DNA of 15,788 nucleotides. Source: Spirochaeta sp. (GTDB lineage Bacteria > Spirochaetota > Spirochaetia > DSM-27196 > Alkalispirochaetaceae). The position numbers and the translations under genes are program-made. This document shows positions 7,007 through 12,791 of this stretch, piece after piece; within the stretch, counting starts at the first letter, position 1, and each line of letters starts with the position of its first letter. The notes under the pieces were generated by a model. That model was given only the letters and a program-made list of their open reading frames with translations, made no database searches and was not told where the DNA came from. The stretch covers positions 1 through 15,788 of the forward strand of contig SKHA01000356.1 of the NCBI GenBank assembly GCA_007117185.1. Reading direction: 5' to 3'.

Positions 7007-7829
7007 TAAGGTGGTGGAGGAGGATCCCCGCAGCCACCCCCACGTTCAGGGAGCTCTTGGCCCCGTCGTGAGGGATCTGCCAGACCCCACCCGACGCTCG
7101 GGCACGTTCCAGCAACTCTGCTGACAGCCCATACTGCTCGTGCCCGAGCATGATGATGCGCGGTATGGTCCGCAACGATAACCCGGAGCCCGCTGTCAGT
7201 TCCCCCAGGGGCTGACCAGGGCTCTCAAGCGCACAAACACACGGTTCTCTCCCCTCACCATCGGCGTAGCCGCGCTCAACCAGCATGAGTCGACACGTCT
7301 CAAGATCCCCCCGGCGCAAGGGGATCATTATCTCGGCACCCATAGCCGCCCGAAGAAACCGCGGATGAGTCTCTGATGGCCCGGCCAGCCCGATAACGAC
7401 CCCGGAAATTCCGAACGCCGCAGCAGTCCGCAGGATGTTTCCGGCATTGAATGGCGAGCGCAACCCGGGGAGGTACAACACAAACGGAAACAGCGCCGGG
7501 GAAAACCGGTCTGCAAGGATCGTCGGTGACGAGGAGGAGGAATCGTCCCCATCCAGAGCGTCCATCAACCCGATCCACGATCGGGCATCAGGGCAGGCGT
7601 GTACGCCCCGGCCTTTGCCAATGCATTCGCTGGCGGCGGCTCGCACCCGCAGCGGGCGCGCCGGGTCATCGCCGAGGCGCAGCAGGACAGACCGAAGATA
7701 CCGCCCGCTGCAACGAAGGCTGACCCGCCCTGTAGCGTCCACCGCGACAAGTGCATCAAGCAGCTGCAGTAGCGCTCTGCGCCCCAGCCGGGGCACGTTC
7801 CGGGGTGCACAGAGCACAGTCCGGTTCAT
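6990..7829 (-). CDS. SpoU/TrmH-family RNA 2'-O-methyltransferase
   Basis: A 279-residue SPOUT-fold, SAM-dependent methyltransferase of tRNA or rRNA ribose. All three family motifs are present in the C-terminal half: motif 1 FNAGNILRTAAAFG (about 127-140, with the conserved Asn and Arg), motif 2 IIMLGHEQYGLS (about 225-236) and motif 3 IPHDGAKSSLNVGVA (about 252-266), which form the trefoil knot. The 110-residue N-terminal part is not a recognisable L30e-like substrate domain and contains a low-complexity DGDDSSSSS run, so the target nucleoside cannot be assigned. The start codon immediately follows the TAG stop of the iron-ADH homologue, implying translational coupling. No SD stands alone. 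Confidence 0.88.
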   Translation of the reverse strand: MNRTVLCAPRNVPRLGRRALLQLLDALVAVDATGRVSLRCSGRYLRSVLLRLGDDPARPLRVRAAASECIGKGRGVHACPDARSWIGLMDALDGDDSSSSSPTILADRFSPALFPFVLYLPGLRSPFNAGNILRTAAAFGISGVVIGLAGPSETHPRFLRAAMGAEIMIPLRRGDLETCRLMLVERGYADGEGREPCVCALESPGQPLGELTAGSGLSLRTIPRIIMLGHEQYGLSAELLERARASGGVWQIPHDGAKSSLNVGVAAGILLHHLINSPD

Positions 7830-8975
7830 CTAATAGGCAGCGGAAACCAGTTGCTGCAGCTCCGCCAGCGACGCTCCACCGGGCACGTTGGCCAGCATCG
7901 GGAGGTCCGCCACCTCTTCGGCACAGCGCCCCAACTCATCAAGGGTTACATCAAGATCCCGGAGCCGCGGTGGCAGGTCGAGCTGGCTCACCAGTTTGCG
8001 GATCGCCCGGGAGGCTCGAGGAGCATCCTCAGCGGCGATAATGCGTCCAACCGGTTCGCCCATCGCTGCAGCGACCCGGGCAGCCCGTTCCATATCGCGA
8101 TTCACGAGAATGTCGATTACGTGAGGAAGCAGAATCGCGGAGACCCAGGATTTGGGCAAACTGAATCGGCTGTTAATCCCGTAAGCCAGCGCGCCACCCA
8201 TTCCCTGTCCGGTCACTGCCAGAGCCATCGCCACCAGCATTCCCGCTTCAGCAGCGCGCACCCGAAACCGGGGGTCCGTCGGCGCACGAATACCCGTCAT
8301 CGCCGCGCCGTGGAGCTCATTCATGGCCCGACCCAGTAAAGTATCCGAGTACATCGACCCGTTGGTGGAAAAGAACCCCTCCACTGCCGCAAGAAGCGTG
8401 TCGAGAATCGCCGCCAGAGCGTACTTACTTGAGAGAGTCTGAGAAAAGGAGGTATCCGCGATCACCGCCCGAACCGTTCCCGGAGCAAGACGCACAACCT
8501 TGATCCGCCCGGTGGGGGTATCTTTCATGATCGCCTCTTCGCGCATCATCAGGTGGTTCCGGAACGAAGATGGTACTTCCACGTAGGGAAAGGGCTGTTT
8601 GGGGTGGCGACCACCAAAGAGATCCGCCAGCTTGATCGTGTTCTCCGAGAGATTTGACACGCACCGGGCAATGGAGAGAACTCGCATCCCTCCCAGTCCG
8701 ACGATCACCTGCGCCCGTCCGGCACGTGCCAGCGACGCGATCTCATCCACCCGGGACGACGGCGTGCCCGGATTCAACTCGTCGTAGACGATGACCTCCA
8801 GGCCGCTGCGCCGGAGTATCTCCGCGGTGCGGCCAATGTGATCGCCGTCGTGGAGAGCTCCTTCGGAGATCAACAGTACCCGGTTTCCAAATCCTTTCAC
8901 CGTCTGTCCAAGCCCGGCCAGAACATCCTGGCCGAACAAAATCGACGATGGAAATCGCAACGTTATATTTTGCAT
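7830..8975 (-). CDS. Degenerate iron-containing alcohol dehydrogenase homologue
   Basis: A 381-residue protein with the fold-wide sequence pattern of group III (iron) alcohol dehydrogenases, but without their active site. By alignment to E. coli FucO by eye, the metal ligands D196, H200, H263 and H277 correspond to D192, A196, G261 and K275 here; the extra active-site His (H267) is Tyr265. The NAD-binding GGGS-x-x-D segment reads GLGGMRVLS. The surrounding helices (SAILLPHVI) are well kept and the frame is open, so this is not a decaying gene; it is probably non-enzymatic or does different chemistry. The start is taken at ATG 8975 (MQNITLRFPSS, where family homology begins). ATG 9011 abuts the -10 box and would lie upstream of the transcript start. 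It lies between flgM and the RNA methyltransferase. Confidence 0.85.
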   Translation of the reverse strand: MQNITLRFPSSILFGQDVLAGLGQTVKGFGNRVLLISEGALHDGDHIGRTAEILRRSGLEVIVYDELNPGTPSSRVDEIASLARAGRAQVIVGLGGMRVLSIARCVSNLSENTIKLADLFGGRHPKQPFPYVEVPSSFRNHLMMREEAIMKDTPTGRIKVVRLAPGTVRAVIADTSFSQTLSSKYALAAILDTLLAAVEGFFSTNGSMYSDTLLGRAMNELHGAAMTGIRAPTDPRFRVRAAEAGMLVAMALAVTGQGMGGALAYGINSRFSLPKSWVSAILLPHVIDILVNRDMERAARVAAAMGEPVGRIIAAEDAPRASRAIRKLVSQLDLPPRLRDLDVTLDELGRCAEEVADLPMLANVPGGASLAELQQLVSAAY

Positions 8976-9011
8976 CGGTGTTTTTAATCCCAAAAAAAAA
9001 GCAGTGCCCAT

Positions 9012-9017
9012 AGTATA
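9012..9017 (-). promoter_or_regulatory. -10 box upstream of the iron-ADH homologue
   Basis: TATACT on the minus strand (9017-9012) directly precedes ATG 9011. Initiation near 9005 would give a leader of about 30 nt to ATG 8975, containing a run of nine T (9000-8992). No good -35 was found, so it is either weak, activator-dependent or fortuitous. Read-through from flgM is the alternative. Confidence 0.4.
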
Positions 9018-9059
9018 GCACTGCTCAACGACTTCCAGCCATAGGAGGGCCGGAAAAAA

Positions 9060-9347
9060 TCACGTTATATCGAATACCGAAAGAATCTCGTCTGCTACCG
9101 CTTCAACAATGCGGTCATTGATGTAGGAAGGATCCTCGAGCTTCTGGCGCACTTCTGCCACACGGTCCTGACGGATATCCGGGATATCCCTGGCCTGGTC
9201 GATGGCCTGAAGGAGCTCCGAGCGCACCTTCGCCTCGGACGAGAGTTGGATGGAATCCGCATCTCCCCTGGCGTCGGTTCGCTGAACCGGCTCGGTTTTA
9301 TTGTACTTCCGAATGGGGTCAACAGGCCCCAAGCGCTCAATCGTCAT
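9060..9347 (-). CDS. flgM: Anti-sigma-28 factor FlgM
   Basis: A small (95-residue) cytoplasmic protein that holds the flagellar sigma factor FliA inactive until the hook is complete, when FlgM is exported. The N-terminal half is polar and likely disordered. The C-terminal half has the conserved sigma-binding features: DSIQLSSEAK (about 32-41), a charged helix, then VRQKLEDPSYINDRIVEAVADEIL. ATG 9347 (MTIERLGPVDP) is chosen; an in-frame ATG four codons upstream (9359) is possible, but AAAGG directly abuts it. It lies behind rsmI and is driven by its own sigma-28 promoter, as in enteric bacteria, giving negative autoregulation. Confidence 0.9.
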   Translation of the reverse strand: MTIERLGPVDPIRKYNKTEPVQRTDARGDADSIQLSSEAKVRSELLQAIDQARDIPDIRQDRVAEVRQKLEDPSYINDRIVEAVADEILSVFDIT

Positions 9348-9372
9348 CGATTGATCCATCCTTTCATACACA

Positions 9373-9399
9373 GTATCGGCAACAACACCTTTAATTTTA
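9373..9399 (-). promoter_or_regulatory. Sigma-28 (FliA) promoter of flgM
   Basis: Minus-strand TAAA (9399-9396), exactly 15 nt, then GCCGATAC (9380-9373). This fits the FliA consensus TAAA-N15-GCCGATAA with only the last base different. Predicted initiation is near 9366. The TAA stop codon of rsmI is the first three bases of the -35 element. Confidence 0.88.
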
Positions 9400-10080
9400 A
9401 CGCCTTTTACCGGTCCACACAAGGACAGCGAACTCTCCCCGGGTGGGTATGCTACCATTCTCGACCTGTTCCGGCCCGTTCTCCACTGGTATCTCCACAA
9501 TTTGTTCGTGGATCTTGGTCAGTTCCCGCCCCACCAGAAGTCGATGCCCCGGTGCGGCCTGGCACAATTCGTCAAACAGCTTCGCGATGCGGTGGGGGGA
9601 CTCGTACAGAAGGAACGGGTCGCCCCGTGATACCAGCTCCTTGAGTCGGGTCAGACGCTTGGCTCCTTTCGGTGGCAGGAATCCCTCAAAGAACCACCCC
9701 CGCCCGGCCACCCCGCTCACCGACAGCAGCGCCGTCACCGCGCTCGCTCCGGGGATGGGGATGATATCGAACCCCGCCGCACGAACGCCACGAACCAGCG
9801 CGCTTCCCGGATCGCTCACTCCCGGGGTTCCGGCGTCGCTGATGTAGGCCACGTCCTCCCCGGCCCCAAGCAGCGCCAGGATCTGCGGCAGTACGCGGGC
9901 GGTGTTCTGCCCGCGGCAACTGAGCAGCGGCCGGGAGATACCCAAATGAGTCAGCAGGCGGCGGCTGTGCCGGGTGTCCTCGCAGGCGATGGTGTGCACC
10001 CCGGAGAGAGTCTCCACCGCACGCCGGGTGATATCCCCGAGATGTCCGATGGGCGTTGCGATGATATACAGTCCCGCCAT
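9397..10080 (-). CDS. rsmI: 16S rRNA (cytidine-1402 2'-O) methyltransferase
   Basis: A 227-residue RsmI, a SAM-dependent tetrapyrrole-methylase-fold enzyme that 2'-O-methylates C1402 in the decoding centre of 16S rRNA. Family motifs: LYIIATPIGHLGD (residues 4-16; usually TPIGNLGD), CEDTRHSRRLL, YISDAGTPGVSDPG, IPIPGASAVTALLS, FEGFLPPKG, LYESPHR, and VGRELTKIHE. It is shorter than E. coli RsmI (286 residues) and ends right after the catalytic core, so it lacks the small C-terminal helical domain of longer homologues. ATG 10080 is where homology starts; the frame is open another 101 codons upstream, but that region is the opposing gene and promoter. It is divergent from the zinc-ribbon gene, with 28 bp between starts, and flgM follows it. 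Confidence 0.93.
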   Translation of the reverse strand: MAGLYIIATPIGHLGDITRRAVETLSGVHTIACEDTRHSRRLLTHLGISRPLLSCRGQNTARVLPQILALLGAGEDVAYISDAGTPGVSDPGSALVRGVRAAGFDIIPIPGASAVTALLSVSGVAGRGWFFEGFLPPKGAKRLTRLKELVSRGDPFLLYESPHRIAKLFDELCQAAPGHRLLVGRELTKIHEQIVEIPVENGPEQVENGSIPTRGEFAVLVWTGKRR

Positions 10081-10086
10081 AGACTC

Positions 10087-10114
10087 AGTGTACTGCGGAT
10101 AGACAAACATGCAA
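10087..10114 (-). promoter_or_regulatory. rsmI promoter
   Basis: Minus-strand -35 TTGCAT (10114-10109), a 16-bp spacer and -10 TACACT (10092-10087), ending 6 nt before ATG 10080. This predicts a leaderless rsmI transcript. The -35 hexamer overlaps the ATG of the divergent zinc-ribbon gene. Confidence 0.55.
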
Positions 10115-10549
10115 ATCATCCTGCTGGCACTCCTGACAATTCTCCTGGCGCTTCTCGCTTTCAGCCTGCTTCGGTTCCGCACGGGAAGAGAGGGTGGTAG
10201 CGACGACCATGGTGGCACCGACACTACCTGGCCATCCGACGGGTCCGCTTCACCATCCACCAGACCGTGTCCACTGTGCCGCACCCCCCTTTTTCGGGGC
10301 GAAAGGGTCCATACGGTGGTCTTCTCCGGACCTTCGCCGGGGCAGTCTCGGCGTAGTGAGATCCGCGAAGCGATGGTCCACATGCACGGCTGTCGTCACT
10401 GTCGGCCACCCCAGGGCACCGCCGAGCGCACCTGTCCGGTGTGTCGTGAGGTTCTCGGGCCGGAGGACCACGTAATCGGGCGCATGTTCGAATCGGAGGA
10501 TCGGAAACATCTGCGGGTTCTCGGTTGCACTCGTTGCCGTCGCGTCTAG
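10109..10549 (+). CDS. Membrane-anchored protein with two tandem zinc-ribbon-like modules
   Basis: A 146-residue protein of unknown function. Residues 3-22 are one strongly hydrophobic helix (probable N-terminal anchor), followed by a low-complexity Gly/Ser/Asp/Thr linker (about 27-52). The remainder holds four CxxC pairs: CPLC (54-57), CRHC (95-98), CPVC (109-112) and CTRC (140-143). They form two similar halves, each with CPxCR at the front and a C-x-x-C knuckle at the end, which suggests duplication of one zinc ribbon. No enzyme motif is seen. ATG 10109 starts 28 bp from the divergent rsmI start; there is no SD. It ends 19 nt before the HIT gene. A domain-level description is all the sequence supports. 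Confidence 0.75.
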   Translation: MQIILLALLTILLALLAFSLLRFRTGREGGSDDHGGTDTTWPSDGSASPSTRPCPLCRTPLFRGERVHTVVFSGPSPGQSRRSEIREAMVHMHGCRHCRPPQGTAERTCPVCREVLGPEDHVIGRMFESEDRKHLRVLGCTRCRRV

Positions 10550-10562
10550 ATCCGGATACCTT
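10534..10562 (+). promoter_or_regulatory. Candidate promoter of the HIT gene
   Basis: -35 TTGCCG (10534-10539), a 17-bp spacer and -10-like TACCTT (10557-10562), ending 6 nt before ATG 10569. The -35 lies in the 3' end of the zinc-ribbon gene. The -10 is a weak match; what supports it is the same spacing and TTGC start seen at lon, the ATPase-HDOD gene and rsmI. Confidence 0.4.
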
Positions 10563-10568
10563 TGGACG

Positions 10569-10913
10569 ATGGAAGATACCATTTTTGACAAGATCCTTGC
10601 CGGGGAGATTCCGGCAGATACCGTCTTCGAGAACGACCACGTGATCGCGTTTCGGGACATCAGCCCCCAGGCGCCGGAGCATGTACTGGTGGTGCCGAGA
10701 AATCGGATGACCAGCATCGCCGAGGCACCTGACCACGACCCGGCGGTGTTGGGCCACTTTCTCCAGGGAATCGCCCTGACCGCCGAGAGACTGGGTCTGG
10801 AAGAGGGAGGCTACCGGGTAGTCTTCAACACCGGCAGGGACGCGCAGCAGACCGTCGCCTACATCCACGCTCACATCCTCGGCGGGCGCAAGTTGCAGTG
10901 GCCCCCCGGCTGA
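10569..10913 (+). CDS. HIT-family nucleotide hydrolase (HinT-like) with an altered triad
   Basis: A 114-residue cytoplasmic HIT protein; the HinT branch hydrolyses purine nucleoside phosphoramidates and AMP-lysine-type conjugates. Typical segments: TIFDKILAGEIPADTVFEND, AFRDISPQAPEHVLVVPR, VVFNTGRDAQQTVAYIHAHILGGR. The signature is normally H-x-H-x-H; here it reads Y-I-H-A-H (Y98, H100, H102), so the central nucleophilic His is kept but the first His is Tyr. Length is normal. It lies 19 nt after the zinc-ribbon gene and 7 nt before the FemAB-like gene, so it is probably co-transcribed with the latter. Confidence 0.92.
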   Translation: MEDTIFDKILAGEIPADTVFENDHVIAFRDISPQAPEHVLVVPRNRMTSIAEAPDHDPAVLGHFLQGIALTAERLGLEEGGYRVVFNTGRDAQQTVAYIHAHILGGRKLQWPPG

Positions 10914-10920
10914 GAACGCA

Positions 10921-12072
10921 GTGCAGATTCAATGGCACCACAGCATCGCCGACGTTGATCCGGAAGAGTGGAACGCGCTGGCTGCAACCACCCCTACACC
11001 GATCCTCAACCACGAGTGGCTGTTGCACCTGGAGCAGAGCGGCAGTATCTGCGCAGATACCGGGTGGGAGCCGCGGCATCTGACAGTCCGGGACGCATCC
11101 GGGATGGTGGCAGCGGTGCCACTGTACCGCCGGGACCAGAGCTGGGGTGAGTTCGTCTTCGATTTCGCTTTCGCCGACGTTGCCGAGCAGATTCAGGTCC
11201 CCTACTACCCGAAGCTGGTGGGGATGAGTCCCGCTACCCCTTCCACCGCGTTTGCCCCGCTGGTACGGCCCGGACGGGAGGAGGAGCTCACCGCGGTAAT
11301 CATGGATGCGGTGGTGCGCCGCTGCCGCGATGAGGGTATTTCGGTGCTCCAGTTCAACTACGTCCTCCCCCGGTGGCGCGGCCGGTTGGAACGTCACGGG
11401 ATGACCGCCTGGGAGCACCAGAGCTTCCAGTGGAGCAACGATGACTTCGCCACCTTCGACGACTACCTGGCGCAGTTCCGCAAGGGGCAACGGCGCAACA
11501 TCCGCCGCGAGCGGGCATCTCTTGAACACCAGGGACTGACAACGGCGGTCGTCCCGGGTGACCAGGCGCCGGAGCTTTTCTATCACCGCATGGGGGAATA
11601 CTATCGCCGAACCAACCGCCAGTTCGGCCCCTGGGGTGCGGAGTTTCTCACCTCAGCGTTCTTCTCGCGGATGCCACCTGAGGTGCGGCGGCACATCTGG
11701 TTTGCCGCGGCGTTCACCGCGGAGGAGCCGGAGGACCCTGTTGCCCTGGCTCTGCTGGTGCGACGGGAGGATCACCTTCTCGGCCGGTACTGGGGCGCTC
11801 GGGAGACGATCCGGGACCTGCACTTCAACCTTTGCTACTACCTGCCCATGGAGTGGTCCATCGCCGAAGGGATCCGCCTGTTCGACCCCGGAATGGGGTC
11901 GGAACATAAGGTGCGTCGGGGGTTCCGCTCCGTTCCCGCGCTGAGCATGCATCGTTTTTTCGACCCACAGATGGATGCGATTCTGCGCGCCAACATGCCA
12001 CGAATCAACCGTCACGAGCAGGCGCAGATGGATATGCTCAACCAGGCGATCCCGATCAGGAGTCCCCAGTGA
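10921..12072 (+). CDS. FemAB/GNAT-like acyltransferase (peptidoglycan-related family, COG3146 type)
   Basis: A 383-residue protein of the family often named peptidogalycan biosynthesis/recognition protein, with a double GNAT-like fold related to FemAB aminoacyltransferases. Characteristic segments are FDDYLAQFRKGQRRNIRRER (about 179-198) and the C-terminal block GRYWGARETIRDLHFNLCYY (288-307), with DPGMGSEHKVRRGF (322-335) and SMHRF. The substrate is not established for the family. The start is a GTG at 10921, 7 nt after the HIT stop; no convincing SD precedes it, which points to coupling to the HIT gene. No signal peptide or membrane segment is seen. The family call is firm, the reaction is not. 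Confidence 0.85.
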   Translation: MQIQWHHSIADVDPEEWNALAATTPTPILNHEWLLHLEQSGSICADTGWEPRHLTVRDASGMVAAVPLYRRDQSWGEFVFDFAFADVAEQIQVPYYPKLVGMSPATPSTAFAPLVRPGREEELTAVIMDAVVRRCRDEGISVLQFNYVLPRWRGRLERHGMTAWEHQSFQWSNDDFATFDDYLAQFRKGQRRNIRRERASLEHQGLTTAVVPGDQAPELFYHRMGEYYRRTNRQFGPWGAEFLTSAFFSRMPPEVRRHIWFAAAFTAEEPEDPVALALLVRREDHLLGRYWGARETIRDLHFNLCYYLPMEWSIAEGIRLFDPGMGSEHKVRRGFRSVPALSMHRFFDPQMDAILRANMPRINRHEQAQMDMLNQAIPIRSPQ

Positions 12073-12123
12073 TCCGCGGCCACGAGAATACCGCAGTGGT
12101 CGTCTTTCAACGCGATTTTCCGG

Positions 12124-12129
12124 TATATT
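12124..12129 (+). promoter_or_regulatory. -10 box of pncA
   Basis: TATATT ends 6 nt before ATG 12136, placing the predicted transcript start on the start codon. No good -35 is found at 16-18 bp. The intervening TGAGGA would be a usable SD only on a longer transcript, so the start mode is ambiguous. Confidence 0.4.
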
Positions 12130-12135
12130 TGAGGA

Positions 12136-12747
12136 ATGGAAGCACTCATCGTAGTGGACGTCCAGAACGACTTTCTCCCCGGCGGGGCCCTGGCGGTACC
12201 GGATGGTGACGCGGTCGTTCCGGTCATAAACAGGCTGATGCGCATGTATCCCGTTGTGGCCGCAACCCAGGACTGGCACCCGCCGACACACCAGAGTTTC
12301 GCATCCCGACACCCTAACCGACGCCCCGGCGAGATCATCGATCTGCACGGTCTGACCCAGATTCTGTGGCCGGATCATTGTGTACAGTATCATAGCGGCG
12401 CGTCCTTCGCGTCGGGACTGGAGGTTGAGCACATCGACTTCGTTGTTCGCAAAGGGACGGACCCGGCAACCGACAGTTACTCCGGTTTCTTTGACAACGG
12501 TCGCCGCAGGGCAACAGACCTGGAGAAGCTCCTGCGGAGCCGGGGCGTTCGGGCGGTGACCATTTGCGGTCTGGCAACGGACTACTGTGTCAAGTTTACT
12601 GCCCTTGATGCGCTCTACCTGGGATTCGAGACCACCGTCGTCCCGGACGCAACCCGCGCGGTGAACCTGAACCCCGGCGACTTCGAGAAGGCGGTTCAGG
12701 AGATCCGGGACGCCGGCGGGGCGGTACAGGCTGCGCCACGAGTCTGA
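12136..12747 (+). CDS. pncA: Nicotinamidase (pyrazinamidase)
   Basis: A 203-residue cysteine hydrolase that converts nicotinamide to nicotinate for NAD salvage. The catalytic triad is visible: D8 in VVDVQNDF, K106 in VVRKGTDP and C151 in GLATDYCVKFTA. The metal site is visible in TQDWHPPTH (D46, H48, H52) and WPDHCVQ (H81). SYSGFFD, lining the active site, is also typical. Length matches the family. It stands 63 nt after the FemAB-like gene with its own -10 box, and 44 nt before aspS. Confidence 0.95.
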   Translation: MEALIVVDVQNDFLPGGALAVPDGDAVVPVINRLMRMYPVVAATQDWHPPTHQSFASRHPNRRPGEIIDLHGLTQILWPDHCVQYHSGASFASGLEVEHIDFVVRKGTDPATDSYSGFFDNGRRRATDLEKLLRSRGVRAVTICGLATDYCVKFTALDALYLGFETTVVPDATRAVNLNPGDFEKAVQEIRDAGGAVQAAPRV

Positions 12748-12754
12748 GGGCCGG

Positions 12755-12784
12755 TGGCATCACCGCCCCAACCCGTAGTAGCAT
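12755..12784 (+). promoter_or_regulatory. Candidate aspS promoter
   Basis: TGGCAT (12755-12760), an 18-bp spacer and TAGCAT (12779-12784), ending 7 nt before ATG 12792; no SD precedes the gene. A short hairpin (CGGTG, loop GCAT, CACCG at 12752-12765) overlaps the -35 and has no T-run, so it is not an obvious pncA terminator. Confidence 0.4.
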
Positions 12785-12791
12785 TCGCCCC

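Noticed and set aside
9029..9055. Hairpin CCAGCC/GGCCGG next to a run of A between flgM and the iron-ADH homologue
   Set aside because: The T-run lies before, not after, the stem in the direction of transcription, so it is not an intrinsic terminator for flgM.
10127..10142. TGGCAC, resembling a sigma-54 -24 element
   Set aside because: The matching -12 TTGC is absent at the fixed spacing, and it lies inside a coding region.
10081..10383. 101-codon N-terminal extension of rsmI
   Set aside because: It lies over the divergent zinc-ribbon gene and the rsmI promoter; homology starts at ATG 10080.
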